Below, piece after piece: positions 1 to 11,820 of a stretch of 64,000 nt of DNA (positions are counted from its first letter, which is position 1; the number at the start of each line of letters is the position of its first letter). The position numbers were made by a program, and so were the translations under genes. The notes under the pieces were generated by a model. The model made no database searches and was not told where the DNA came from. It worked only from the letters and a program-made list of their open reading frames with translations. This stretch comes from Symsagittifera roscoffensis (taxonomy: Eukaryota; Xenacoelomorpha; Acoela; Convolutidae), in NCBI RefSeq assembly GCF_963678635.1, contig NC_087064.1, positions 81,647,847 through 81,711,846 on the forward strand. Reading direction: 5' to 3'.

Positions 1-159
1 AAAAAATAACGCAGGCTGGAAAGTACACTCAGTTTTTTGTTATTGCAAAACTATGAGGCTTACACAAAAGTGCAGCAATTGTGAATTCAAAATAAAAATA
101 CTTAGAACTCTTAATCAAAAATTAGTTTAGCCCAGTCACTTGGTAGCTCTGTTAATTTT

Positions 160-905
160 TTGTCAAAACTTAAAAAAAAATCTTTTTCTATTCTTCATAT
201 GCGCTTTTTTGCTCTTTCTTTTTCCAGTACTCGTTATTCAGAATATCTAAAATTTTTTTTAATTCTTCATTGTTTTTTAAGCTTGGTATTCGGCCGTTTA
301 TTACTTCTTGTCTTTTTTATGCCATCGACTCTACGCTCTCGGTTTTTGAGCATTGCAGCACGTAAGTAGCCATTCGAACGTTGTTGGTGTTTGCAACACT
401 CTTTATGCAATAGGGCAGATAATCCACAGTGGTTTCTTTGTTTCTGCAGAAGCTTTCTTGAAAGCAAAATGTCGCGTATTTCTGCAAATTTTTCTTCAGT
501 AACTCTTTCTTCTCTTCCGTCACTGTCAATAGCCTTCGAGGTTCTTTTCAGTGCGGTAGTTAGCATACTGCTCTTCCAGTGACAATATCCAGACGCGTAG
601 GGATTCCATTTCCATTCCTACACGGCGTAGTTCATCAATTTCACCTACTGCATTAAAATACGTAGCCACTGATTTGTATAATTACTGTCTTTGAAAATCT
701 CTAAAGTTTCCACTCAACTTTACTGTTTGTCTTTTCGGGAACTGCCGCAAATAATTTTGCCTTAAGTTCATTTCCAATTCGATCGCTTCCTTACCTCTTC
801 CAATAAATTTCTGTTCGGTGTGCAACAATTTCGGATTTACTTCTACAGTCATGGCTGTTGTTCGCCATCTCATGTCTTTAGTGTAGATCAATAGTGATTC
901 TAGAG
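160..905 (-). pseudogene. Broken charged protein, unassigned (retroelement debris)
   Basis: Minus-strand coding-like debris spread over several frames. A piece at 891-682 reads with many charged residues and few stops, ending in GNFRDFQRQ. After a frame change the sequence stays Glu/Arg/Leu-rich, and a 99-residue Lys/Arg-rich piece follows at 566-267. The composition suggests a coiled-coil or nucleic-acid-binding protein. It lies in the same orientation as the gag-pol remains to the right and may be the far 3' end of that element, but I recognise no family. Stops and frame changes show it is not a working gene. Confidence 0.35.
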
Positions 906-2735
906 AAACAAATTTGCTTTAGAATCCTAGTAAAGTCTCAGGCAGTATCATCAATCGCTTATGTTGTTTCGTCAACGTTTTCACACAATTGAGACCTTCA
1001 CATGTATGACCTTATAATCTATCAGTTTCCTCCCAGTCTTCCGGTCCATAAACAGGCAACTCGACAGTTTTCTCTCAATTGCTCCCGAGGTTCAATTCAT
1101 GAGGTTGTACATCGTGTTCAGGTCACGCATGCTGTGATCAGTGTTCCATTTTTCCCACATTTTGTGTCACTTGCAAAACTATGTCCGCATCAGGACTTAG
1201 GCATCATGGTGGTTTAATCAATTCCCACACAACCATCAGGCTTGTTCCGAGAATGTTATTCGAGAAGCCTGATCCAAACTTAAATTTCCCGTCAGATTTA
1301 GGTAGGGATGGTGCAGTCACTTTTTTCCATTACTAGACAAAACTTGGCTTGTTGTATCGCTATTTCTCTCACAGTTGATATTTTGAACACCCAAAATTTC
1401 AGAAACACTGCTCACTCATAATCGAACTAGCACATCTTACTTTTTGAATGGATTGTACGCCATCCAGACAATCCTTGACACGTCAATCTGAGCCATTTGT
1501 TGGAAAAATTTTCTTATCTTGTCTATTTTTCTCGGCTTCACTGGTTCTTTCATGAACAATCGCAATGGCTTGCTTCGATGAATGTTCACGAGAGCCTACA
1601 ATAGCAAAATCTGCTTCGGTTCTTGTTCAAGGTCTTGAGCTCACTGCTTCGGGTCTTGAGCTCACTCAGACCTGTTCAAGCCTAAATCTTAGGAAACAGA
1701 GAGCCTCTCTCCGTTTAGCATCTGCAACAGTGACTTCTTCCTTTATCAATAATTTTCCTAAAGCTATCCTCAAGAGCACTTTACTGTCCTTCGATCTCTT
1801 CCGCTCATCACAGTTTCACTCATATCTAGTCAATTTTGCCAGACACAGGCGAATCTGAGTTAAACTTCAGCCCTCGTTCATGGCATTGCTACCAGGGGTT
1901 GAATTTTTATTGTGTTTCTCCCTCTTCTCCTAGTTGGTGTACTGGCAAGCTTCTCGAGAATTCTTCCGTACATTTCCTAAGGCTTTTCCATAAGCCTTTG
2001 CTTCATGGTAGAATTGGATTGATGTTTTTAAGTTACTTTCCATGGCATTTTTGTTTCGGAAGCCACTGGATGACCTCTCGCTGAGTTTCTTGGTTCCATC
2101 GTTTTCATAGAAAAAGCAATCGGGCTCACCGATGTCGTTATTTTCCGGCACCGTTGGTTGCTTATGGTCGACAATTGCAAGCTGTCCTGGCACTTTTTTT
2201 CCGTGATTCATCCCTGAAATGTTGAAGTCTTTTAATGTGCTCTCACCACATTGGCCCGCGATTTTCTTTCTAGCGTCGCGCCAGTCAAGCTGCGGTCACT
2301 CTTTTTCGTTTTGTAGCTCGAGGACTTAAAATCTGCCATTAAGATAGGCCATACCATCAATATCTTTGTCATATTCGAGGTACCTTGCGATCTATAATTG
2401 TCCTGTCATGGAACTTCCGCGTCTTCTAACTGTTTTCGTTTGACTATATTGGCAATCTTGACTTGAGATCCTAAGTTGATTTTTGTTTCTTATTTGCTTC
2501 CCAAAATTTTTCTGCCTAGTTCCACTGTCATGTCATTGATCTTTTCAATTTTCTATTATTGATTGCATTCACTTTTCTCTCGTCCCCTGAACAATTGTAC
2601 ATTTTCATCACTAATCTCAATTTACATTGGTTTAATGCGAGATTTCATTTCATCTTCATCAGAGGCCTAATCGATGAGCAATTTGTTCATCGTTCTATCG
2701 CGTTCATCTAATGTTCCCAGAATCTTTTGCACTAG
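906..2735 (-). other. Unassigned coding-like debris
   Basis: No intact gene is visible. The minus strand has scattered open stretches, the longest at 2211-1930, with a composition like the neighbouring retroelement debris and a higher GC content than the DNA beyond 25 kb. A 22-bp direct duplication built on GGTCTTGAGCTCACT is at about 1,631-1,675. I infer decayed retroelement sequence. Confidence 0.3.
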
Positions 2736-3161
2736 TCATGGATTCAGGCCTGTCTTGAACATTGATTGGGTCCGGTAGCGCGGCACTATCGACCAGACCG
2801 CCTCCATGAATGCCACTCTATTCAGTCCAAAGCTAGTTCTGCTCTCATGGCAACAATGATGCACTTCCAATTCATTCGCAAAGGATTGTAGGAGTTGAAC
2901 TCTAGCTGTTTCTTCAATTTTACTTCTGTAAAGTGGGTCCCTCAGTAATTTTCTCGGTTTGCTTATCATTTGTAAAATTTTGCCAGTATAGCTGCTCTCT
3001 GGCATGTTTCCGGGCTTGGAAAAAACTACACTATTCATTCCCCTTCTAATTGACTTTTCAATATTTTTGAAATGCGTATGCTGCAATACTGCCGCCTTCC
3101 TGCTCACGAAGCATGTATCCATCGTGTTCTTGAAAATCTTCTTCTGCCATTCTTCTTTCAT
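2736..3161 (-). pseudogene. Unassigned reading frame, 141 codons, retroelement debris
   Basis: This is one of the longest open frames of the left region, on the same strand as gag-pol. The product is rich in Lys, Arg and Ser, has a CFVSRKAAVLQHTHF stretch near its start and an HHCCHES cluster about two thirds along. The His/Cys cluster could be a metal-binding remnant, but spacing does not fit a named finger. Neighbouring frames on the same strand are broken, so this is more likely an eroded piece of a longer protein than a gene of its own. Confidence 0.25.
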
Positions 3162-3923
3162 TTGCCTTAAAAGCTCTCAACTATTGGCGCAAGTACTGCG
3201 AAATCTGTTCCGAGCAACATTCTTCTGATTAGTGGAAAATACTGCGTTTCGGAAATAGTTCCAATCCTCGTGTCTACTCTGATCCTTTTAACAATTCTGG
3301 GTTTCTCGTCACTTCCCCAATCGTTTTGTCATAGGACTTGAGGTTCCACAACTTCTATATGTCCCCTATCCACATCTCTCACTCTATCAATCGTCTTGTC
3401 AACAACAGAAATGATGTTCAGGTGCTGCACCGATGACCTATAAAATTTACTTTTAGATCAATGAACGCAAATCTTACCACGGGACTGTATATGACTGTCA
3501 CAAATTCAGTTACACACCTTATCAGTACTAGAGGATCAACCTTTATAGCCAGACACAAGCCAGTCAGCAGTCGCATGCCACCCACTTTAAGCCTCACGTC
3601 GTCTATTCTAATTGTATCATCGTCTTCTTCAATTCCAAAACTACTCTGTTGTAGTATATGTGCCTTAAGTCTCTCGTCATTTGTGTCAACGACACCGCTG
3701 CTTTCTTCATGTCAAACTTCTTGACCGATGTCTGCCTCTGCTCCGGCTAGCGAGCCAGGGTTTTCAACTCGACAACATGCCACCGGTCAGTGCTATCAGG
3801 GTCAGGAAGCCATCGAATTTAAGATTTTGTATTCTCATTGTCAGCAGCACAGCAGTTCCTTTCTGGAAATTTACTGCTCCAAGCGTAAAGAACAACGCCA
3901 GCATCCCTATCATTGATACTTCG
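3162..3923. other. No supportable gene
   Basis: Both strands carry only short open stretches with no recognisable motif. It sits within the decayed retroelement and is probably part of it. Confidence 0.3.
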
Positions 3924-4205
3924 GTGACTGCCTAAACAAAAGTTTTGATCAAGTAAAGCGGTCAATCCTGCTCTCAGTTATTCTAACATACTGTCAATTT
4001 GCGTACAGTAAATTTAACCCCGTACATTCGCTATCCAGAATGCTTCTAATGTCCTCTCTTCATCTTCAGTAGTGACTGTCAAAACAAAAGTTTTGATTAA
4101 GTAAAGCGGTCAGTCTTGCTCTCAGTATTTCTAACATGCTGTCAGTTTGTGTAGAGCAAACTTAACATCGTACATTTGCTATCCAAAGTGCTTCCATTGT
4201 CTTTT
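3924..4205. repeat. Tandem duplication, about 148 bp period
   Basis: The segment starting GTGACTGCC at 3,924 is repeated from about 4,072 (GTGACTGTC). Both copies continue through CAAAAGTTTTGAT, AAGTAAAGCGGTCA and a TTCTAACAT motif with scattered point differences. The second copy runs into the 3' end of the SGNH-like fragment. Confidence 0.7.
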
Positions 4206-4926
4206 AGTTCATCTCGGTTCAACGCCATGAGCATGTAGGCAAGAACTCTGACGATCATTGTTGGTCCTCTTTCAAAATTATTCATTCCTAGATCTGATGA
4301 ATGTCCTTCACTTCTGGCTTTCTTTTCAGATATCTGCTGAAAGTGGGATTCCAAGACTATGAAATGCAAGTGTTGCGCTTTCATTCGCCTCATTGCGTTT
4401 GATATGCCAGACCATGCTGCCGGCAACTCTGCCCTTAGCAGTTTCAGCTGTCCCTTTTCCAGTTGGGCGCGGGCAGGGGTTATCACATCAAAATTCGGTT
4501 GCACCAGCAGCGCAAATATAGCTTACACGATTTTCAATCTCTAAGGAAGTTGAGTTATGCATGTCAAGATGGCAACCTGAATACTGCTCCTTGTGTAATC
4601 TTCGCAAAACTTCCATCTTTTGCACGCCTGCTGTTTCTTTCATTGACACAACTATATTAATCAAGGCTGGATAAACAACAACAACAACAACTTCAGCTGT
4701 GGAGGTCTGTCTGAGTCTGTTCTGAAGACCTCTGCCATGCAAAATGATCATTGATACCTGCAAAGACTATCGTGATGGGATTCAATTCTGTCTGTTTCTT
4801 TTTCCCCATTGCCCTTGTCAGCAATTGCATCAATTTCAAGTCAGCTGGCGCCAACATGATTGAATACCGCCAGACGAACAGTGCTGAAGTTTTCAGGTAG
4901 TCTGATGCCGTTATGATCATTATCAT
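4142..4926 (-). pseudogene. SGNH-hydrolase-like fragment downstream of gypsy pol (frameshifted)
   Basis: Read on the minus strand, 4926-4693 gives a frame whose second half contains ITIVFAGINDH. The sequence then continues in another frame (4763-4488) and a third (4504-4142), the last including ELPAAWSGISNAMRRMKAQ. The G-x-N-D quartet preceded by a hydrophobic strand matches block III of SGNH/GDSL hydrolases. I do not see a GDS block I or a clear D-x-x-H block V. At least two frame changes are needed, so it is broken. Orientation and position make it look like an extra domain or ORF of the gag-pol element on its right. The hydrolase assignment rests on one short motif and is tentative; the coding origin is better supported. 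Confidence 0.4.
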
Positions 4927-5085
4927 AGCTTTTTTATTTTCCGCTTAATAAGATTTCCCAAAAATTGACTCGTCCAACTTAAACTTCTAGTCAACGTAGC
5001 ACTCCACATTATATCTCGAGCTGTTAGAGTCAGATACGTCCTTCCCTCCCTGATGGGGTTAGCTGGGTTTCTCACTTCAACGTTT

Positions 5086-6155
5086 TCATATGTTGTCCAC
5101 TTGGCGCCCGTTTCTTAACGAAACTTCCGCGAATTTCATCTCTTCTGTTTTTAGAGAGTTAACTCTTACGTCTTGCAGAGATCTGGAACTGGCTGCTCTC
5201 ATCGTATTTTTCAAGGTCGGCTCGTTATAAGGGCATTGCCTTAAGCTGATTTTAGCAGCATTTAGCCGATCCTTTCCTTTGATTGAGAACAAGCCATTGA
5301 CGGAAGATCTCGCTCCATCCAAGGACCGGAAGGCGTCCTGTAGAAAAGTAAGGATATTCAGGTTGAGCTAAATCACGTTCTACTTGTAAATGTGCCGGGG
5401 TGAGTGCACTGGTCTTGACCACACCAGTGAACCGCGGTTGTGATGTCGTTCTGTTCTCGGTCGCTGACGATCCTGGATCATCATCCTGGTTAACAGGGCC
5501 TAGTGTCCTTCTGGGGTGTCTAGCCCTTCTGGTGGGATCTTCATTTTCAACTTTTTCGTCAGGTTTGACCGTGGTTCAAGCTAACATGAACTCGTCTCTG
5601 TGTGCTGAACTTCTTGGACTGATCCCAGACACGCTTCTAGAATAGGTAGCACAAAGGTTGTTCAAAGGTTGTTGCGCATTTCTTCGTGCGTCAAAACTGT
5701 TTCACTTCGAATTCTTCCAGTTTTTCTTAGAAGACACGGTTCACTCATCATTGTTCCTCTATAGTGTCAAAAGGATGCAAGCTGTTGTTGTTCCGAACTG
5801 CTTCAGTGATCACAGCCCATGCTCTAATTCCATCAACGTTAATCGTCCTGCATTTCGTTGCGCCAGGTTTCTCACTATTTGATTCTAGCCCACGGTCCTC
5901 TCGTTTTGTCTTCGACCACTCGGGATGTGAGTCGTAGTACTCAGTGGTGTTGTACAGATGAGCAAAATTCAGTTCTGACTTTTGTCGAACTCCTGTCAAT
6001 AGGTCTACCAGTGTTGCGTCCCACTGTTCATTAGTTCCACATGTATCAGTTCCACATTTATCAGTTCCACGTTCTTGAAGAGTTGGCCAACCGTAGCAAC
6101 CCCAAATGGAATAACTATGGTTAACCACCTCTACAAGGTTGTCGCCCAATATCAA
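5086..6155 (-). pseudogene. Unassigned retroelement ORF fragments
   Basis: Two minus-strand open stretches (5322-5086, 78 codons; 6155-5748, 135 codons) are separated by a broken zone. The second is rich in Thr, Glu and Asn and contains a short repeated motif (DKCGTDTCGTN). The plus strand shows the corresponding 12-bp direct repeat of ATCAGTTCCAC near 6,046-6,072. No family is recognised. Both read in the direction of the gag-pol remains. Confidence 0.3.
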
Positions 6156-8560
6156 CTGTGAGTTGCCGCATGGTGCTTGTTGCAGGATTCTATGTTGATT
6201 CGATGAAGAATGTTTGTGTTTCAGTATCCATAACTCTCGTCAAATCGTTTTTATCTGATTCTCTTTTGGAATGTCTAACGCTCCCAGTAACTTCTTCGGG
6301 GCAATTTCCTCACAATTCGGTACGATCCTTTATTCGCTTCAAACATCACAGTTGTTCCCGTTTCTACATCTCTTGCTTTCGTCCCAGAAAGTTTTAACCA
6401 ATCGATATCATCAACTGTTCCATCTGGTTCCGTCACTCTTGAACCTGGAGCTATCCTATTTCTCACCAGGCTGCCAGCTGTCTCAATCTCTTTTTGAACT
6501 CGTGTTCTTCTACGATATCGTTAGAGTCCGGATTTTGCAGTGGTCCAGATCCTGGCATCACTTGAGGTTAGGTTGTTTGACTGAGTTCTTGTTGCGTCAA
6601 TAATTCCACAGATGGGTTCCTGTGTGAGATTTCCCACTCATGTGCTAGTGTCTGGTTATTTCGGGTAATCAGATTGCTCCTTGTATTCCCGTTCAGACGC
6701 TCTATCTCTTGCTCCTGCTTTTTGGTGACCTTTTCAAAGAGTTGTCTCCACATTTTAATTTTTTCTCGGTTCCAACAGATCACCTTCCTCCTCTGTGAAG
6801 CTGGTGTCTCTTCTCTACAATATCCATCCACCATGATCTCATTTGTCTGCGGTTCCCCTCTAACTCTCGCTCTCTTTGATGGCCTGAACTACTCTCGTTT
6901 TTGAGCCAGTCAAAGCTGCTTCGCTGCTAGTTTCTCGATGCATTCTCCGCAGTCCAGGCCAAGAGCTGATAGAGAGAGGCGTTTCTCCTGACTGGTTGCT
7001 CTGATACATTTATGTCCGAGCTCATGCTTTAGATCCCAACCGAGAGAACCCGGTTTCTCACTTCATCTCAAGTAGGTTTGGGCAGTCCAATACTTCTCGC
7101 TCTTCATAGGCGGACTTCAGTAAAGTGCCAATTGACTTGAGGGTAGATAAATTCAATCTATCAGGATTTAAAAGAAGTCGCAACCTAATGTTTACATTCG
7201 AAGAAGCCTTGGGTTTCATTCAACTTTCAAAAGGATATTGAAATTGTAAGGTAAAAAAAATTTCAAGAAATGTTTTTAATAAGTATCAATTATTAACTTT
7301 TGGAAAGTGATCAAAAAGTGAGCAGTTCAAACTTTAATTTTTTCCAGTGGATAATTATTTCAAGTTTCAAGAAAACTAATTCACTCAAATATACGGCCCT
7401 AACAACAAATAATTATATCTTACACACAAGACCTGATGTTATACACACATCACATAAAATGAATGTTTTAAAATTCTATATTCAGTCCCGGTGGCTTAAG
7501 CACTCAGTTTCCATTCTCATCTGCTCTTATCAACCTACACTCAATTATTATTTCTTGTGTAAAAACACTTCTATGTTTGTATCTCAAAAATCACATGCAG
7601 TAACGCGTACAGCTCTCGTGGATGCAGGCGTCCTCTGTTCGGATCGTACATTGAAATTGAGAGATCTTTTACTCCTCCTTCTACTGGGAATGTTGGTGAC
7701 AAAACTGCTACATCCCTATCACTGGTCATTCTTTCCATGATGTTCTTTTCATCTCTCCTAAAGTCAGCTGCTAATGCTGTGTCAAGATTCAAATCTGACT
7801 GTACATAATCGTTATCAGTTGGTAGTGTTTTTCTCAAAAATTCAAACGAAAGGTTGAACAACGGTTGAACAACTCCTATGTCTGACTTCTTCGTCCATTT
7901 CTGCCTTAACACCAACCGTTACTCTTGAGCAGTTTTTAAATTTTTGATTGTAAATTTTTCTGTGGGGGTGTTTTCTATCATTATTCCCCTGACAAAATAT
8001 TCATCAACATCCCCATCGGTCGCACAGCTGATATCATCTATTTTAATGTAATTAATACTTTTTGCGGTCTGCTTCTCAATTTTTCTCAACGTTTCTTTGG
8101 GGTACGAAGTTATTTGGCTTATGCATTCCAGGACGCCTAGGTTTCAAGTTCCGGTTCATATGACTGCATCATTGACCTCCTCTTCTGGTTTCGACAGATC
8201 TTCTACTTTCTCTTTATTTTTGATTGCCTACAAGGTCTAACTCGCGTAACGCGGTTTTTTCTTCCAGACACACTAGCTCGTCCGCTTTCTTCAATAGCTT
8301 CTTCAATTCTATTCTCTACAAAGTCGTCTCCATAACGAATAAATTTTTAGGCAGATGTTTCGCTGCTAATCTAACGAGGTGCATTGTGAAAGTTAGATAC
8401 TAATCAGTGTTTTTGGGGACTTCATCATGCTCGAGATTTTTACAATTTTTTCCGCGGAGGGTATAGTTTCATCGTTTTTGATCAACTTTTTAGGATCTAG
8501 ATCTAATGACAAATGAGTCCACTCTTCTAGAATCTCATTTCAATCATTTCTTCCCGGTGC
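6156..8560 (-). pseudogene. Unassigned coding debris between integrase end and SGNH-like part
   Basis: Minus-strand open stretches lie at 6466-6275, 6834-6568 and 7915-7571. The 6834-6568 piece is Glu/Arg-rich with a helical look (FEKVTKKQEQEIERLNGN). The 7915-7571 piece holds LNLDTALAADFRRDEKN. These are unlike known gag-pol domains. About 7,140-7,470 is AT-rich and shows nothing. I infer continuing element sequence, strongly eroded. Confidence 0.3.
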
Positions 8561-8619
8561 ATTTTTCATTACACTATCAGGCAGGGTCCATCAATAAACA
8601 CTCACTTTTTTCCATGTCC

Positions 8620-8900
8620 TAGATATTGTACCAATCTTCTGTCGGTGGTTTATGAGGTCTGATTTTTTCAAAGTGTGCTGCTCAGTTACCACTGAGACTA
8701 AAGAGCGTCACTCTTGGTGTATCATGAACGGCCCTCTCATTTTTCCAAGAAATTCTTGTATTGTTTAGTGGAATTACGTTTTCAAAGAGCCATACGTAGT
8801 CTCCTGTTGAGTATGTTTTGGCTCCCGCCGCTCTCTTGTCAAAACTCTTCCTCTGACCTACCTGGCTTATTGTGTTATACGTCTGGTCACATTTCTCACA
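8620..8900 (-). pseudogene. Ty3/gypsy integrase C-terminal (GPY/F-like) fragment
   Basis: The minus strand from about 8,879 reads with one internal stop. It contains GDYVWLFENVIP, then a WKNERAVHDT motif, then HFEKIRPHKPPTEDW before a stop near 8,628. The order G-D-x-V-W, then W-x-(G/E)-(P/R), then H-x-x-x-(I/L)-(K/R)-P is typical of the C-terminal part of Ty3/gypsy integrases, where the GPY/F module binds DNA. It follows the integrase core at the right distance. The GP pair is changed and a stop interrupts it, so it is inactive. Confidence 0.6.
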
Positions 8901-9024
8901 TTGACTTGTGGTGAATTTTTCTTGTCTTCATAAAAGAACGTAAAAGAACGTTAACGGTTGAGCGTTTTGATTATAACCCCTGTCCGCCATGCGTAAGCTA
9001 ACGCCTGCAGTAAGAAGATATGTA

Positions 9025-9560
9025 CTAATAAGCTCCAATCAGCGGCGGCGAAAATTTGTGCCTATCAGTGATGCATCGGGAACAGTATACTCTTAACATT
9101 GAGACCAGTATTTGCTTTTGTCGCTCCACTGAGAAATTGCTCTGTAAAATGTATGTTGTTGACTGAATCTGTGCCACTTGAGAACGCCTCATCAGTTCTT
9201 TAGTCAACTCGCAAAAAAAAGGTAGTGCCATTATCAGACTGGAACGCCATCGGACATTCATGTATGGCAATCTAACTATGGATCAAGGAATCAGATTTTT
9301 CTACGGCTTAGACTGTTATGCAAAGAAAAACTTGTGCTTAATGCGTAAAATGATCGCTCATCGGCAAAATCTGATTATAGCCCCTGTTTGTTAGGCATTT
9401 CTTCCGATGGTCTTTCTGTATTTGATTCAATTCTGATGACTCAATTGACTGCAATGCGAATTTCATTTTCCTAGATGCCTTCACTTGTTGGCACAAAAAG
9501 CAAGCTGTAATCAACTTTTTACACGCTTTGTTTATTCCAGACCACTCGAAGCCTTCCAAA
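9025..9560 (-). pseudogene. Ty3/gypsy integrase: zinc-binding end and catalytic core remains
   Basis: Minus-strand frame 9559-9338 starts with a CFLCQQVKASR Cys-x2-Cys half of the HHCC zinc module and ends in ILPMSDHFT, which fits the first or second catalytic Asp strand of a DDE integrase. After a broken zone, frame 9270-9025 contains ELTKELMRRS and NFSVERQKQILVSMLRVY, with the Glu of the DDE triad in VERQ. In relatives this Glu normally sits in a N-G-x-x-E-R context; here Gly is replaced by Phe. Frameshifts and lost spacing make it non-functional. Integrase would insert the element cDNA into host DNA. Confidence 0.75.
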
Positions 9561-10511
9561 AATCTCTACATTTTTTCTTTTCCCTGATGTCTCAACTGAT
9601 CCGCAATTTCGTTTGATAGATTTGCGCCACACTATAGCGTTGTACTTATTCAGATCTTTGTCCTCTCTTCTTTGAAGGTGAAGATCTTATTCTTGTTTAA
9701 TTATAATATCCCGTTCTTCTGCATGTAGTGTTTCCTCAGAATTTTGAAACTGTCCTCATCCAGAGTTTCTTTACCATTCTCCATCCACTTTTTTAGGCAG
9801 CTTGTTATGCAATCGTTGCTCCCACCAATGAAAATTGGGTCGGATTTTTTTCGGGTGTGTTTTAGTTTTTTTTGCTTTTGTTTTCCACTATGAATGGACT
9901 GGGTTGACCATATATTATATTAATGTCCTTTCAGTCTTGATAATCTAAACACTTTAAAAACTTCCAAAACTAAATAACAGTGTTGAGAAAAAATTGGTCT
10001 GAAACTTTTGATATTTCGTCCTAAATTCGAACGAGTCAAGCAATCCAGTAGGCTTACATCAATTTATTAGAAACAATTCAGAATTAAAGTCCTTCAAAGT
10101 TGATTTTGAGCAAGTAATTTTAGTTTTTGGAGTTGTATAGCTCCATTCTGGGAACCAAGAACTTCAAAAAATTGGAAACTGTTCGGCAAAAAAATGCAAA
10201 AAAACTTTGAATTTCTTTCTTTTTGTTTTCCTAGTCACCTTCCTAAAAAAATTTGTGTCTTATTTGCCTGTGTTCTATGCATGTCAACTATGCCTAAATT
10301 ATACTTTGAAATAAGATTTTTTTAATCAACCCAGGCACAAAAATCAGGCAATTTGAAAAAAAGCTTAATTTTGTAGTTTTTTAAAGAATATGGTTGAAAA
10401 ATTCTGTGAGACTTGCAAAGTAACCGGCTATCCATGTTTTTTGTGCTCTTAGTAAGTCTGAAAGTCTGTATCTCGCCTTCGAATACATTTTCATGACACT
10501 GCTGTGACTGT
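9561..10511. other. AT-rich stretch splitting pol, no gene seen
   Basis: Between RNase H and integrase the sequence becomes much more AT-rich, particularly 9,850-10,450, with no long open frame on either strand. This may be a later insertion into pol or advanced decay. I found no terminal repeats that settle it. Confidence 0.35.
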
Positions 10512-11014
10512 TTAGCTGACTTGGTTTATGAGCATCATCATCCACCAAAACTTGGCTAGTGGTCTCGTTTCTTGCACAAATGGTTCAATATCAATCCTCA
10601 CTGCTTCGTTTTGCGGTAGCCTCCGCGTGGAGCCTTTTGACAAGGCTATTATTTCAAAATAATTGGCTGTGTTGTCCTGAGTTTTTTCGCTCCATGATAA
10701 AACGCTATCACCATCAGTACTCTGATGCTTTTTTCTATCCAAGTTCCAGGCCATGTTGTATAAGGATAGCCAGCTCTGTGAGTTTAGAATTTACGCACGG
10801 TTTTCTGTCTTGGTAGCTGTCAGCTTCCGATCTCTTTGGGAGACTTTCGCTTGGCAACTTTTTCCCTGGAGCACGTCTCCACTACAGAATCCGGCGCTTC
10901 CAATCTACTCATTTTTCTGAACTCCCGGAAAAAAACTTTGTCTACCTGGTTTTTTTTTTCAAATGTGGTCTCATGTTTTCTAAGTTCTTCTCCCAAATTT
11001 TTTTGATGCAGCAT
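10512..11014 (-). pseudogene. Unassigned pol-region fragments
   Basis: Two minus-strand open stretches (11014-10820 and 10754-10512) sit between RNase H and integrase, where gypsy elements have a connection region. The right one is Lys/Glu-rich (EELRKHETTFEKKNQ) and helical-looking. No named motif is present. Confidence 0.3.
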
Positions 11015-11258
11015 CAGTATGTGGCTGATCGTGCATCTCGAAAGTGATGATTTGCTTCTAAACCTCTACTCTGTCTTCCTTGGTTTTCCATGATGTCTTC
11101 ATCAACGCACTTTGAGGAATGGAGGAGACTAGTTGCTGAACTATCTTTTGAACAAAGTAGCAAAGCCAAGGGAACCAAAATCGCTCTGGGATATTATCTT
11201 GCTCAAAGCTGCCGTCTCTACCGGTAGTTCGCAATGTCGTGGTACTGTGTGTCCTGAT

Positions 11259-11640
11259 TCATCTAACCGTGTCAGCGGTAGTGCTTCTTAAGTCTCTTTG
11301 TCTAAAAACGAGACCTCTTGTTTTCTGCTTGGTTGGCGTGTTTTTCCTCCAGTCATTCAAAAAGTTCTGTGATCTCATTCTACTGAGACCAGCGGTGTTT
11401 TGGTGCTTTTCAGGCACACTGAGCTCGCTTGTGATTTGATAGCCATTCACTCGAACAATCCAACGAGCAAAATAACTCTGATCCCTTGGGCGCGTCTTCA
11501 ACCAGGATAAAGCTCGGTTGTCCACTCGCAACTTGAAAGGAGCAGTTCCTAAGTAAGCGGGATACTTCTCGACAAACATGACTACCGCAAACATTTCTGA
11601 CTTGGGTGCACCATACTTCATCCCTGTATCACTCAACACC
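11259..11640 (-). pseudogene. Ty3/gypsy RNase H domain remains
   Basis: A 126-codon minus-strand frame reads GAPKSEMFAVVMFVEKY near its start, then FKLRVDNRALSWLKT, an RWIVRVNGYQI strand and finally KHQNTAGLSR. These are the ordered motifs of the RNase H domain of Ty3/gypsy reverse transcriptases, which degrades RNA in the RNA-DNA hybrid. In the last motif relatives carry H-x-N-x-A-D-x-L-S-R; here the Asp is Gly, so a catalytic residue is missing. It lies just downstream of the reverse transcriptase piece, as expected. Confidence 0.8.
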
Positions 11641-11820
11641 TTAACTCATTAATGTAGGCTTGCATAAAAATGGTGACTCGCATAACTCCTTTTTCATGTT
11701 TTCATAGGAAGTTTGAGACTTCTCGTTCAACTCCAACTTCTTCACTTTGAAACGCATTAACTACTGCATCCGATAGAACTTGTCTGCATATCCCCTCACA
11801 AAATCAATTCTCGAGAATCC

